A DNA stretch of 64,000 nucleotides, from contig NZ_CP104992.1 in the NCBI RefSeq assembly GCF_030323265.1, forward strand, positions 3,137,501 through 3,201,500. Reading direction: 5' to 3'. The notes below the pieces were generated by a model. The model worked only from the letters and a program-made list of their open reading frames with translations. It was not told where the DNA came from and ran no database searches. Shown piece by piece: positions 29,377 to 39,483 of the stretch. The stretch is from Terrirhizobium terrae (lineage in GTDB: Bacteria > Pseudomonadota > Alphaproteobacteria > Rhizobiales > Rhizobiaceae). The stretch's first letter is position 1. Each line of letters starts with the position of its first letter. The position numbers and the translations under genes were made by a program.

Positions 29377-29865
29377 ATGGCTATTGCACAGGCTATCAAC
29401 TCGCTGTTCCTGAAGGAATTCGTCGGCGCCTTCTTCCTGTCGATGCGGTATTTCTTCAAGCAGAAGGCCACGATCAACTATCCCTTCGAGAAGGGCCCGG
29501 TCTCTCCGCGCTTCCGCGGCGAACACGCATTGCGCCGTTATCCGAACGGCGAAGAGCGCTGCATCGCCTGCAAGCTGTGTGAGGCGATCTGTCCTGCTCA
29601 GGCGATCACCATCGAGGCAGGCCCGCGCCGCAATGACGGCACCCGCCGCACGGTGCGTTACGACATCGACATGGTGAAGTGCATCTATTGCGGTTTCTGC
29701 CAGGAAGCCTGCCCGGTCGACGCAATCGTCGAAGGTCCGAATTTCGAGTTCTCGACGGAAACCCGCGAGGAGCTCTATTTCGACAAGGCGCGTCTTCTGG
29801 AAAACGGCGACCGCTGGGAGCGGGAAATCGCCCGCAATATCGCAATGGACTCGCCTTACCGTTAA
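29377..29865 (+). CDS. nuoI: NADH-quinone oxidoreductase subunit I
   Basis: A 162-residue ferredoxin-like subunit with two [4Fe-4S] clusters (N6a and N6b). The binding motifs are RCIACKLCEAICPAQAI and KCIYCGFCQEACPVDAI, each CxxCxxCxxxCP. GGAG precedes the ATG at 29377. It relays electrons from NuoG to NuoB. Confidence 0.98.
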   Translation: MAIAQAINSLFLKEFVGAFFLSMRYFFKQKATINYPFEKGPVSPRFRGEHALRRYPNGEERCIACKLCEAICPAQAITIEAGPRRNDGTRRTVRYDIDMVKCIYCGFCQEACPVDAIVEGPNFEFSTETREELYFDKARLLENGDRWEREIARNIAMDSPYR

Positions 29866-29991
29866 GGCGCGTCCGCCGGCAGCCAGGCGGCGCCGGCTCA
29901 TCAGAGTTTAGTTCCGATGCTTGAAATTCCGCATCGGTCAGGCGGGTAGGGCGAGAGGCCCGATCCCGACGAGGGACGAGAAGGCACCACT

Positions 29992-30606
29992 ATGGGTCTG
30001 CAGGCTATATTCTTCTATCTGTTCGCGTTCGTCGCCGTGGCGTCGGCGTTCATGGTCGTCTCGGCCAAGAACCCGGTTCACTCGGTGCTGTTCCTGATCC
30101 TGGTCTTCTTCAACTCGGCGGGTCTCTTCCTGCTGACGGGGGCGGAATTCCTCGCGATGATCTTGCTGGTGGTTTACATCGGCGCGGTCGCGGTTCTCTT
30201 CCTCTTCGTCGTCATGATGCTCGACATCGACTTCGCCGAACTGCGCTCCGGCATCGTCCGCAACGCGCCGGTGGGCGTTCTGGTCGGCCTGATCGTCGCG
30301 GCCGAGCTGATCGTCGTCATCGGCGGCAGCGTGCTGACGCCGGAAGCGGCGCAGTCGATCACCATGCCGATCCCGAACCCGGCGGAACGCACGAACACGG
30401 CAGCGCTCGGCGACGTGCTCTATACGAATTACGTCTACTTCTTCCAGCTCGCCGGCATGGTGCTGCTGGTCGCGATGATCGGAGCGATCGTTCTGACGCT
30501 GCGTCACCGCCAGAACATCAAGCGGCAGGATATTTCCCGCCAGGTCGCCCGCACGCCGGAGACCGCCGTCGAGGTGGTCAAGGTGAAGGCAGGCCAGGGC
30601 CTCTGA
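29992..30606 (+). CDS. nuoJ: NADH-quinone oxidoreductase subunit J
   Basis: A 204-residue membrane subunit with five predicted helices. AKNPVHSVLFLILVFFNSAG and LLVVYIGAVAVLFLFVVMML are the conserved helices, the second including the pi-bulge region. It follows nuoI after 126 bases, the largest gap in the second half of the operon. The C-terminus is charged. Confidence 0.97.
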   Translation: MGLQAIFFYLFAFVAVASAFMVVSAKNPVHSVLFLILVFFNSAGLFLLTGAEFLAMILLVVYIGAVAVLFLFVVMMLDIDFAELRSGIVRNAPVGVLVGLIVAAELIVVIGGSVLTPEAAQSITMPIPNPAERTNTAALGDVLYTNYVYFFQLAGMVLLVAMIGAIVLTLRHRQNIKRQDISRQVARTPETAVEVVKVKAGQGL

Positions 30607-30624
30607 GGAAAAAGGAATAGAAAA

Positions 30625-30933
30625 ATGGAAATCGGTCTTTCCCATTACCTCACGGTCAGCGCCATCCTCTTCACGATCGGCGTGTTCGGTATCTTCCTGA
30701 ATCGCAAGAACGTCATCATCATCCTGATGTCGGTCGAACTGATCCTGTTGTCGGTCAACCTCAACATGGTGGCCTTCTCGTCTTTCCTGAACGACATCGT
30801 CGGCCAGGTCTTCGCATTGTTCATTCTGACCGTCGCGGCTGCGGAAGCCGCCATCGGTCTCGCAATTCTCGTCGTCTTCTACCGTAACCGCGGCTCGATC
30901 GCGGTCGAAGACGTCAATATGATGAAGGGCTGA
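30625..30933 (+). CDS. nuoK: NADH-quinone oxidoreductase subunit K
   Basis: A 102-residue protein with three helices, homologous to MrpC antiporter subunits. The intramembrane glutamates lie in MSVELILLSVNLNMVAF and AAAEAAIGLAILVVFYR. It contributes a proton half-channel. The length is typical. Confidence 0.98.
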   Translation: MEIGLSHYLTVSAILFTIGVFGIFLNRKNVIIILMSVELILLSVNLNMVAFSSFLNDIVGQVFALFILTVAAAEAAIGLAILVVFYRNRGSIAVEDVNMMKG

Positions 30934-30940
30934 TCGGGTC

Positions 30941-32941
30941 ATGATCTACAAGGCAATCGTCTTCCTTCCCCTGATCGGCTTCCTGATCGCCGGCCTGTTC
31001 GGCCGCCAGATCGGCGCCAAGGCATCCGAATACGTCACCAGCGGCCTGATGATCATCGCCGCCATCCTGTCGTGGATCGTCTTCTTCAACGTGGCGCTTC
31101 ACCACGGTGAAGCCGGCGAAGTAATCAAGGTCTCCGTCCTGCGCTGGATCCAGTCCGGCGGCATTGACGTCGAATGGTCCTTCCGCGTCGATACGCTGAC
31201 CTCGATCATGTTCGTCGTCGTCAACACCGTCTCGACGCTCGTGCATATCTATTCGATCGGCTACATGCACCACGATCCGCATCGGCCGCGCTTCTTCGCC
31301 TACCTGTCGCTCTTCACCTTCGCCATGCTCATGCTCATCACGGCAGACAACCTGCTGCAGATGTTCTTCGGCTGGGAAGGCGTGGGTCTGGCATCGTATC
31401 TGCTGATCGGCTTCTGGTATACGAAGCCCTCCGCATCGGCTGCCGCGATGAAGGCCTTCATCGTCAACCGCGTCGGCGACTTCGGCTTCATCCTCGGTAT
31501 CGGCGGTGTCTTCGTCCTGTTCGGCTCGATCAGCTTCGAGACGATCTTCGCAGCCGCCGCAACCTACCTCCCGGCAGAAGGTGCCGCTGACGCGAATGCC
31601 GTCATCGCCAACTTCTTCGGCATGGAGCTGACCAAGAGCACCGCGCTCACCGTCACCTGCCTGCTGCTCTTCATGGGCGCGATGGGCAAGTCGGCGCAGT
31701 TCCTGCTGCACACCTGGCTGCCGGACGCGATGGAAGGCCCGACCCCGGTCTCGGCCCTCATTCACGCCGCAACAATGGTCACCGCTGGTGTCTTCCTCGT
31801 CGCCCGCATGTCGCCGCTGTTCGAACTGTCCCATGATGCGCTGACCGTCGTCACCGTCATCGGCGCAATCACCGCCTTCTTCGCGGCGACAGTCGGCCTC
31901 GTGCAGAACGACATCAAGCGCGTCATCGCCTATTCGACCTGCTCGCAGCTCGGCTACATGTTCGTCGCGCTCGGCGTCGGCGCCTATGGCGCGGCCGTCT
32001 TCCACCTCTTCACCCACGCCTTCTTCAAGGCGCTCTTGTTCCTTGGCGCCGGCTCGGTCATCCATGCCGTCGATGGCGAACAGGATATGCGCTACATGGG
32101 TGGTCTGAGGAAGCACATCCCGATCACCTTCTGGATGATGACGATCGGCACGCTGGCGCTCACCGGCGTCGGCATTCCCGGCACCATGCTCGGCTTTGCG
32201 GGCTTCTTCTCCAAGGACGTGATCATCGAAAGCGCCTATGCCGCCCATTCCTCGGTCTCCGGTTTCGCCTTCGTCCTTCTCGTCATTGCCGCGCTGTTCA
32301 CCAGCTTCTACTCCTGGCGCCTGGCCTTCCTGACCTTCTTCGGCAAGCCGCGTGCGAGCCATGAAGTGATGCACCACGTCCATGAGAGCCCGCTCGTCAT
32401 GCTGGCGCCGCTCTATATCCTCGGCGTCGGCGCGGTCTTCGCCGGTGTCGTCTTCGAAGGTTATTTCTTCGGCCATCACTACGAGGAATTCTGGAAGGGC
32501 GCTCTGTTCACGCTTCCGGAAAACGAGATCCTTGAGCACTTCCACCACGTGCCGCTCTGGGTGAAGTGGAGCCCCTTCGTCGCTATGGCGACCGGCTTCC
32601 TCACCGCCTGGTACTTCTACATCAAGTCGCCGGAAACCCCGAAGCGCCTGGCTGCCTCGCAGCGCGTGCTCTACGAATTCCTGCTCAACAAGTGGTATTT
32701 CGACGAACTCTATGACTTCCTCTTCGTCCGCTCCGCCAAGGCGCTTGGCCGGTTCCTGTGGAAGAAGGGTGACGTCGCCGTCATCGATACCTACGGCCCG
32801 AACGGCGTTGCCGCCCGCGTGGTCGACGTCACCAACCGGGTCGTCAAGCTGCAGTCCGGTTACCTTTACCATTACGCCTTCGCAATGATGATCGGCATCG
32901 CCGCCCTCGTCACCTGGATGATGCTCGGGAGCTCTATGTAA
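30941..32941 (+). CDS. nuoL: NADH-quinone oxidoreductase subunit L
   Basis: The 666-residue distal antiporter-like subunit with about 16 helices and the long lateral amphipathic helix expected from a C-terminal extension. FFGWEGVGLASYLLIGFWY holds the key Glu, AQFLLHTWLPDAMEGPTPVSALIHAATMVTAGV the proton-channel Lys/His region, and TFFGKP follows later. The stop overlaps the nuoM start (TAATG). Confidence 0.97.
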   Translation: MIYKAIVFLPLIGFLIAGLFGRQIGAKASEYVTSGLMIIAAILSWIVFFNVALHHGEAGEVIKVSVLRWIQSGGIDVEWSFRVDTLTSIMFVVVNTVSTLVHIYSIGYMHHDPHRPRFFAYLSLFTFAMLMLITADNLLQMFFGWEGVGLASYLLIGFWYTKPSASAAAMKAFIVNRVGDFGFILGIGGVFVLFGSISFETIFAAAATYLPAEGAADANAVIANFFGMELTKSTALTVTCLLLFMGAMGKSAQFLLHTWLPDAMEGPTPVSALIHAATMVTAGVFLVARMSPLFELSHDALTVVTVIGAITAFFAATVGLVQNDIKRVIAYSTCSQLGYMFVALGVGAYGAAVFHLFTHAFFKALLFLGAGSVIHAVDGEQDMRYMGGLRKHIPITFWMMTIGTLALTGVGIPGTMLGFAGFFSKDVIIESAYAAHSSVSGFAFVLLVIAALFTSFYSWRLAFLTFFGKPRASHEVMHHVHESPLVMLAPLYILGVGAVFAGVVFEGYFFGHHYEEFWKGALFTLPENEILEHFHHVPLWVKWSPFVAMATGFLTAWYFYIKSPETPKRLAASQRVLYEFLLNKWYFDELYDFLFVRSAKALGRFLWKKGDVAVIDTYGPNGVAARVVDVTNRVVKLQSGYLYHYAFAMMIGIAALVTWMMLGSSM

Positions 32942-34451
32942 TGACCGACTGGCCAATTCTCTCGACGGTCACCTTCCTGCCGCTGGTCGGCGTGCTTCTC
33001 CTCCTGTTCATGAACGGGGAGGGGAAAACGGTCGTCGCAACGTCCTGAACATCTCGCTCGCGACCACGGTCGTGACCTTCATCCTGTCGCTCTTCGTCTG
33101 GATCGGTTTCGATAATTCCGATGCCGGCTTCCAGATGGTCGAGAAGCATGCCTGGCTCGGCACGGGCATCGCCTATCACCTCGGCGTCGACGGCATTTCC
33201 ATGCTGTTCGTCATCCTCACCACCTTCCTCATGCCCTTCTGCGTGCTGGCAAGCTGGCAGGCGATCGAGAAGCGCATCAAGGAATACATGATCGCCTTCC
33301 TGCTTCTGGAAGTGGTCATGGTCGGCGTCTTCGTCGCGCTTGATGTCGTGCTCTTCTACATCTTCTTCGAAGCGACGCTGATCCCGATGTTCGTCATCAT
33401 CGGCGTGTGGGGCGGCAAGGATCGTGTCTACGCATCCTACAAGTTCTTCCTCTACACGCTGCTCGGCTCGGTGCTGATGATGCTCGCCATCATGGCGATG
33501 TACTGGAACGCCGGCACGACCGACATTCCGGAACTGCTGAAGCACGGCTTCCCGGCCGGCATGCAGACCTGGCTCTGGCTCGCCTGCTTCGCCGCCTTCT
33601 CGGTCAAAATGCCTATGTGGCCGGTCCACACCTGGCTTCCTGACGCGCACGTACAGGCACCGACCGCGGGCTCGGTCATCCTGGCCGGCGTCATGCTGAA
33701 GCTCGGCGGCTACGGCATGATCCGCTTCTCGCTGCAGATGTTCCCGCTCGCGTCGGATTACTTCGCGCCGCTGGTCTTCGCGCTCTCCGTCATCGCCATC
33801 ATCTACACCTCGCTGGTGGCGCTGATGCAGGAAGACATCAAGAAGCTGATCGCCTATTCCTCGGTCGCCCACATGGGCTACGTGACCATGGGCATCTTCG
33901 CAGCCAATGCGCAGGGTCTGCAGGGCGCCATCTTCCAGATGCTGTCGCACGGCATCGTCTCGGGCGCGCTCTTCCTTTGCGTCGGCGTTGTCTATGACCG
34001 CCTCCACACCCGCGAGATCGCGGCCTATGGCGGTCTCGTCAGCAACATGCCGAAATATGCCGTCGCCTTCATGATCTTCACCATGGCCAATGTCGGTCTG
34101 CCCGGCACGTCCGGCTTCATCGGCGAATTTCTGACGATCATCGGCGTCTTCCGCGTCAACACCTGGGTCGCGCTCTTTGCTGCAACCGGTGTCATCCTGT
34201 CGGCCTCCTATGCGCTGTGGCTCTACCGCCGCGTCATTTTCGGGCCGTTGGATAAGGAAAGCCTCAAGAGCCTTCTCGACCTCTCGGGCCGCGAAAAGCT
34301 CATCCTCTACCCGCTGATCGTGCTGACCATCTTCTTCGGCGTCTATCCGGCCCCGGTCTTCGATGCGACCGCCGCCTCGGTGGACCTCGTGGTGAACAAC
34401 TATTCCGCAGCCCTGCAGGCGGCGGCGAACCTTGCACTCAACGTGCAGTGA
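32941..34451 (+). CDS. nuoM: NADH-quinone oxidoreductase subunit M (frameshift)
   Basis: An antiporter-like proton-pumping subunit with about 14 helices. From 33072 on the frame is clean: FFEATLIPMFVIIGVWGG, MPMWPVHTWLPDAHVQAPTAGSVILAGVMLKLGGYG. The ATG overlaps the nuoL stop, but the first frame runs to a stop at 33048. Adding one G to GGGG at 33021-33024 gives FMNGEGENGRRNVLNISLATTVVTF and a normal 503-residue protein. A sequencing indel is likely, because every other subunit gene except nuoB is intact. Confidence 0.95.
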
Positions 34452-34469
34452 GACGGGACGAAATTTGAT

Positions 34470-35912
34470 ATGACCCCTGAACTTCTCTCACTCAGCCTGC
34501 AGCTGACCATGCCGGAGATCATTCTGGCAGTGGGTGCGCTCGCGCTCCTGATGATCGGCGTCTTTTCCGGTGAAAAGTCCGCCACCATGGTCACCGTGCT
34601 GTCGATCATATTGGTCGCGATTTCCGGCCTCTGGCTGATTTTCGCGACCGGCGAGGGCGAAGCCTTCGGTGGCGCCTTCCTGCTCGATCCGTTCGGCCGC
34701 TTCATGAAGGTCCTGGCGCTGATCGGCTCCATGGTCGCCATGCTCATGTCGCTCTCGAGCGCCCGTTCGCAGCAGCTCGACCGTTTCGAATTCCCGGTCC
34801 TGCTCGTTCTTGCGACGCTCGGCATGATGGTGCTGATCTCGGCAAACGACCTGATCGCCTTCTACATGGGCCTCGAGCTCATGTCCCTGTCGCTCTATGT
34901 CGTCGCCGCCTTCAACCGCGACAGCGTCCGTTCGACCGAAGCAGGCCTGAAATATTTCGTCCTTGGCGCGCTGTCGTCGGGCATGATGCTCTACGGCATG
35001 TCGCTGGTCTACGGCTTCACCGGCAATACCGGCTTCGACGAGATCGCCCGCGTGCTCACCTCCGATACCCGCCAGCTCGGCGTCATCTTCGGCATGGTCT
35101 TCATCCTTGCCGGCGCCTGCTTCAAGATCTCGGCCGTGCCGTTCCACATGTGGACCCCGGACGTCTATGAAGGCGCGCCGACCCCGGTCACCGCCTTCTT
35201 CGCCTCCGCCCCCAAGGTTGCCGCCATGGCTATTCTGGTGCGCATCGTCTCGGAAGCCTTCCTGCCGATCGTCGCCGACTGGCGTCAGGTCATCGTCTTC
35301 GTGGCGATCGCCTCCATGCTGCTCGGTTCGTTCGCCGCTATCGGCCAGCGCAACATCAAGCGCCTGATGGCCTATTCCTCCATCGGTCACATGGGCTACG
35401 CGCTCGTCGGTCTTGCCGCAGGTTCCGAAACCGGCGTCTCCGGCGTCGTGCTCTACATGACCATCTACATGGTCATGACGCTTGGCACCTTCGCCTGCAT
35501 CATGGCGATGCAGCGCGAAGACGGCACCTATGTCGAAAGCGTCGAGGATCTCGCAGGTCTGTCGTCGACCCGTCCGTTCATGGCGGTCGTGCTGACGGCG
35601 CTGATGTTCTCGATGGCCGGAATCCCGCCGCTCGCTGGCTTCTTCGCCAAGTATTTCGTCTTCGTCGCGGCGATCGAAGCCAAGCTCTATGCGCTTGCCA
35701 TCATCGGCGTGCTCTCTTCGGTCGTCGGCGCATACTACTATCTGCGCCTCGTCAAGCTGATGTGGTTCGATGAGCCGAAGGGCGAGTTTGCCCGCACCTC
35801 CGGCGAATTGCGCCTGGTGTTCGGCCTCTCCGGCCTGTTCGTCACGGCTTACGTCCTGATCGGCGGCCCGATCGGAGTGGCGGCCAATGCGGCAGCCCGG
35901 TCGTTCTTCTGA
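34470..35912 (+). CDS. nuoN: NADH-quinone oxidoreductase subunit N
   Basis: A 480-residue antiporter-like membrane subunit and the last gene of the complex I operon. LIAFYMGLELMSLSLYVVAAF carries the conserved Glu, and FKISAVPFHMWTPDVYEGAPTPVTAFFASAPK the channel Lys and loop. It ends two bases before birA, so birA is probably co-transcribed. Confidence 0.98.
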   Translation: MTPELLSLSLQLTMPEIILAVGALALLMIGVFSGEKSATMVTVLSIILVAISGLWLIFATGEGEAFGGAFLLDPFGRFMKVLALIGSMVAMLMSLSSARSQQLDRFEFPVLLVLATLGMMVLISANDLIAFYMGLELMSLSLYVVAAFNRDSVRSTEAGLKYFVLGALSSGMMLYGMSLVYGFTGNTGFDEIARVLTSDTRQLGVIFGMVFILAGACFKISAVPFHMWTPDVYEGAPTPVTAFFASAPKVAAMAILVRIVSEAFLPIVADWRQVIVFVAIASMLLGSFAAIGQRNIKRLMAYSSIGHMGYALVGLAAGSETGVSGVVLYMTIYMVMTLGTFACIMAMQREDGTYVESVEDLAGLSSTRPFMAVVLTALMFSMAGIPPLAGFFAKYFVFVAAIEAKLYALAIIGVLSSVVGAYYYLRLVKLMWFDEPKGEFARTSGELRLVFGLSGLFVTAYVLIGGPIGVAANAAARSFF

Positions 35913-35914
35913 GC

Positions 35915-36685
35915 ATGGCCAGGAATAGCGGACGCTTCTCGCTGGAAGCGTTCCGCCTTGTCGCGTTCGACGACATCGGTTCCACCAATAGTGAATGTCT
36001 CGCCCGCGCTCGCGCGGGCGATTCCGGTTTGTTGTGGGTGACCGCCGCCCGCCAGACCGAGGGCCGCGGCCGCCGCGGTCGCGCCTGGACCTCCGAGCCC
36101 GGCAATCTCTACGCTTCCCTGCTTCTGATCGATCCAGCCCCGATGGAGCGCGTCGCTTCGCTGCCTCTGGCCGTGGCTGTTGCGGTCCATGATGCGGTGA
36201 AGGCAGTGCTGCCGCTCGGCGATGCGGCGCTCGCGGTCAAATGGCCGAACGACATCCTGATCGACCGCCGCAAGACCTGCGGCATTTTGCTCGAAGGTGA
36301 GCCGCTTGCCGACGGCCGACGTGCGCTGGTGATCGGCATCGGCATCAATATCCGCCATATGCCCGACACCGCACCCTATGGCGTGACGCGCCTTGTCGAT
36401 CACGGCGCGAGTGTATCGCCGGATGAGCTTTTCGCCCATCTTTTCAAGTCGATGGCGACGGCACTGGAATCATGGGATGAGGGCCGCGGCACCACCGCCA
36501 TCGTTTCGCGCTGGCGCGAGATCGCCTGTGGTATCGGTGAAAAGATCACCGTAAACCTTCCCGACAGGTCGCTTGAGGGCATATTTGCCGGGATAGACGA
36601 CAATGGCTTGCTCCTGCTCGACAGAGGGGATGGACAAGTCATGCCGATCGCGGCAGGTGATGTATTTTTCGCAAGAACGGAATAA
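35915..36685 (+). CDS. birA: Biotin--[acetyl-CoA-carboxylase] ligase
   Basis: Attaches biotin to the carboxylase carrier protein through biotinyl-AMP. The 256-residue protein is catalytic only: it has TEGRGRRGRAWTSEPGNLYAS (adenylate-binding GRGRRG loop), VKWPNDILID and CGILLEGE, but lacks the N-terminal DNA-binding domain of E. coli BirA, so it should not be a repressor. It starts two bases after nuoN and stops eight bases before the RNase J gene, an arrangement known in rhizobia. Confidence 0.95.
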   Translation: MARNSGRFSLEAFRLVAFDDIGSTNSECLARARAGDSGLLWVTAARQTEGRGRRGRAWTSEPGNLYASLLLIDPAPMERVASLPLAVAVAVHDAVKAVLPLGDAALAVKWPNDILIDRRKTCGILLEGEPLADGRRALVIGIGINIRHMPDTAPYGVTRLVDHGASVSPDELFAHLFKSMATALESWDEGRGTTAIVSRWREIACGIGEKITVNLPDRSLEGIFAGIDDNGLLLLDRGDGQVMPIAAGDVFFARTE

Positions 36686-36693
36686 GAAGAAGA

Positions 36694-38365
36694 ATGGCTA
36701 AGCAAGACGAACTGGTGTTTCTGCCGCTGGGCGGCGTGGGCGAGATCGGCATGAACCTCGCTCTCTACGGCTATGGACCGGCCGAGAAGCGCCAGTGGAT
36801 CATGGTCGATTGTGGCGTGACCTTCCCGGGTCCCGATCTTCCGGGTGTCGATCTCGTGCTGCCCGATATCCGTTTCCTTGCCTCGCAGCGCAACAACCTC
36901 AAGGGCATGATCATCACGCACGCCCATGAGGATCACTATGGCGCGATGAACGATCTCTGGCCCGGCCTCAACATACCGGTCTATGCCTCGCCCTTCACGG
37001 CCGGCATGCTGGAAGCCAAGCGCAAGTATGAAGGCAACCGCGCCGAAATCCCGATCACCATCTTCAAGGCCGGCGACCGCATCAATGTCGGCCCGTTCGA
37101 GATCGAGGCCGTCGGCGTCAACCACTCGATCCCGGAGCCGATGTCGCTCGTCATCCGCACGCCGCTTGGCAATGTCGTCCATACCGGCGACTGGAAGATC
37201 GACGCCAAGCCGACGCTCGGCCCGCTCACCGACGAGGATCGTTTCCGCGCCATCGGCGAAGAGGGCGTGCTCGCCCTGATGTGCGATCTCGACCAATGCC
37301 ATGCGCGATGGCGTCTCGCCGTCCGAAGAGGAAGTCTCCAAGGGCCTGCAGAAGGTCATCGAGGACGCTGAGGGCAGGGTGGCCATCACCACCTTCTCGT
37401 CCAATGTCGGCCGCATCCGCTCGATCGCCGAGGCGGCAGAAGCCGCCGGCCGCGAAGTCCTGCTGCTCGGCTCGTCGCTGAAGCGCGTCGTCAATGTCGC
37501 GCAGGATATCGGCATCATGGAAGGCCTGAAGCCCTTCATCGCCGAGGACGAATACGGCTATATCCCGCGCGACAAGGTCGTCGTCATCCTGACCGGCAGC
37601 CAGGGCGAACCGCGCGCGGCACTTGCCAAGATTTCCCGCGACGAGATGCGCCATGTGGCGCTTACCAAAGGCGACACGGTCGTCTTCTCCTCGCGCACCA
37701 TTCCCGGCAACGAGAAGGCCATTCTCGACATCAAGAACGCACTGATCGAGCAGGGCGTCCATATCGTCAGCGACAGTGACGCGCTGGTTCACGTCTCCGG
37801 CCACCCGCGCCGCAACGAACTCTTGAAGATGTACGAGTGGACGAAACCGAAGATCCTCGTGCCAGTCCACGGCGAAGCCGCACATCCGACGGCTCAAGCG
37901 GCACTCGGCGCTTCGGCCGGCATCTCCGAAATCCCGCGTGTCCGCAACGGCAACATCCTGCGGCTCGCGCCGGGACCGGCCGAAATCATCGACGACGCGC
38001 CCCACGGTCGCATCTTCAAGGATGGCAAGCTGATCGGCGATCTGGACGAGATGGGCGTCAGCGACCGCCGCAAGCTCTCCTTCGTCGGGCACGTCGCCGT
38101 CAACGTCCTGCTCGACAGCCGCTACGAGTTTCTCGCCGACCCGGATCTCGTCTCCTACGGCCTGCCGGAATTCGACGACGAGGGCGAGGACATGGAAGAT
38201 GGCCTTTACGATGCTGTCCTCGGCGCCATCGAAAGCATCCCGCGCTCCCGCCGCAAGGATCTCGACACACTGCGCGAAGCCGTCCGCCGCGCCGTCCGCG
38301 CCGCCGCCAACATGGCCTGGGGCAAGAAACCGGTAGTGACGGTGTTTGTCACGAGGGTGCAATAG
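36694..38365 (+). CDS. rnj: Ribonuclease J (frameshift)
   Basis: A metallo-beta-lactamase/beta-CASP ribonuclease acting in rRNA maturation and mRNA turnover with both 5'-exo and endo activity. The N-terminal half has LPLGGVGEIGMNL, ITHAHEDHYGAM (metal-binding HxHxDH) and VVHTGDWKID. The frame breaks at 37288, where one extra C lies in GATCTCGACC. Removing it restores MCDSTNAMRDGVSPSEEEV, a hallmark of RNase J, and a 556-residue protein. The beta-CASP part has ITTFSSNVGRI, LTGSQGEPRAAL, SSRTIPGNEKAI and VHVSGHPRRNEL. This is the only insertion-type break in the window. Confidence 0.94.
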
Positions 38366-38411
38366 AAGAGCTTGCTGCGGGCTTGCTTCGACCTTGGAGG
38401 AAAGGCACAGG

Positions 38412-38550
38412 AAGCAAGTCCCCTCCCAATCCTCCCACAAGGGGAGGGCTTAACCCGGTTGCACCGCCGAGTGTGAATCGAGGCAGGGAAATCGTGACAA
38501 GTGTTCTCCCCCTGTGGGGGAGATGGCCGGCAGGCCAGAGGGGGAATTTT
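38412..38550. repeat. Rhizobial-type intergenic palindromic repeats
   Basis: Two GC-rich imperfect palindromes in the rnj-mce spacer: one at about 38418-38451 (CCCCTCCC ... GGGGAGGG) and one at 38506-38550 with CTCCCCCTGTGGGGGAG followed by GGCCGGCAGGCC. Such short mosaic palindromes are scattered between genes in Rhizobiaceae genomes. They could form RNA hairpins and may slow transcription after rnj, but there is no T-run. Confidence 0.55.
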
Positions 38551-38615
38551 GTGGGCTGCTGAGATCTCCTCGCTTACGTGAGGCGTATGGGCTTAAACCG
38601 GGAGGAGGATAACGC

Positions 38616-39020
38616 ATGATCGGCCGCGTCAATCACATCGCCATCGCAGTCCCGATCCTCCACGAGGCGGCAGCACTTTACCGCGATACGCTCGGCGCCG
38701 ACGTTTCCGCGCCGAAAGCCCTGCCGGAGCATGGCGTCACCGTCGTCTTCGTCACGCTGCCCAACACCAAGATTGAACTGCTCGAACCGCTCGGCGACGA
38801 TTCGCCGATCGCAGCCTTCCTAGAGCGCAATCCATCCGGCGGCATCCACCACATCTGCTACGAGACCGCAGACATTGAAAAGGCAGCCGAGCGGTTGCTG
38901 GACTCAGGCGCCCGCATTCTCGGCGATGGCCGGCCAAAGACTGGCGCCCATGGCAAGCCCGTCCTGTTCCTGCACCCGAAGGATTTCAATGGTACGCTGA
39001 TCGAACTGGAGGAGGTCTGA
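38616..39020 (+). CDS. mce: Methylmalonyl-CoA epimerase
   Basis: A 134-residue vicinal-oxygen-chelate protein that interconverts the R and S forms of methylmalonyl-CoA in propionate and odd-chain fatty acid breakdown. GRVNHIAIAVPIL carries the first metal His, and GGIHHICYET and FNGTLIELEEV carry the later His and Glu ligands. Length and motif order match the family. GGAGGA precedes the ATG at 38616. The stop overlaps a short downstream frame. Confidence 0.94.
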   Translation: MIGRVNHIAIAVPILHEAAALYRDTLGADVSAPKALPEHGVTVVFVTLPNTKIELLEPLGDDSPIAAFLERNPSGGIHHICYETADIEKAAERLLDSGARILGDGRPKTGAHGKPVLFLHPKDFNGTLIELEEV

Positions 39021-39151
39021 TGCGCGAACCTATTCTCAATGAAAACAGCCGATTCGAAGGGTGGGCGGAATCATTTTCGCAGCACCTTGAGGATATGCTT
39101 CAGGCCGCCATCGTTGGCCATAACGGAAGTGACGCGCCATGCCCATTCTGA
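39020..39151 (+). CDS. Possible 43-residue peptide between mce and the DUF1467 gene
   Basis: The frame starts in the mce stop (TGATG) with GGAGGA upstream and ends inside the start region of the DUF1467 gene, overlapping it by 13 bases. The peptide has an amphipathic middle with no recognised family. The tight coupling on both sides argues for translation; its small size argues for caution. Confidence 0.35.
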   Translation: MREPILNENSRFEGWAESFSQHLEDMLQAAIVGHNGSDAPCPF

Positions 39152-39411
39152 CCGTCGCCGCCATCTACTTCATCCTTTGGTGGACCGTGCTGTTCATTGT
39201 CCTCCCATTCGGCTATCGCAGCCAGCAGGACGTCGGCGATGTGACGCTGGGAACCGTCGAGAGCGCTCCGGCAAAGTTCCGCGGCGGCCGCGTCATTCTG
39301 CTCACGACCGTTATCTCTGCTGCGATCTATTTCGCCTATCATCTCGCCTCCACCTATTTCGGCTTCGGCATCGCCAGCATCCCCACCATCGTCCCGAGCT
39401 TTACCCGGTAA
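39139..39411 (+). CDS. DUF1467 family membrane protein
   Basis: A 90-residue protein with two predicted membrane helices at residues ~4-24 and ~54-74, and the family signature WWTVLFIVLPFGYRSQ just after the first. DUF1467 proteins are small and found mostly in alphaproteobacteria; their role is not known to me. It is the last gene of the mce group, followed by a two-way hairpin terminator at 39489. Confidence 0.88.
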   Translation: MPILTVAAIYFILWWTVLFIVLPFGYRSQQDVGDVTLGTVESAPAKFRGGRVILLTTVISAAIYFAYHLASTYFGFGIASIPTIVPSFTR

Positions 39412-39483
39412 CGAAGCCTTTCCCCGGCATGTCATTGAACTGTCACGATATTCTGTAAAAGATGACATTGCCTCGGCTGGCAT

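Noticed and set aside
30914..32956. 680-codon minus-strand open frame
   Set aside because: Antisense to nuoL, dominated by His, Asp, Glu and Arg as expected for the complement of a hydrophobic protein gene.
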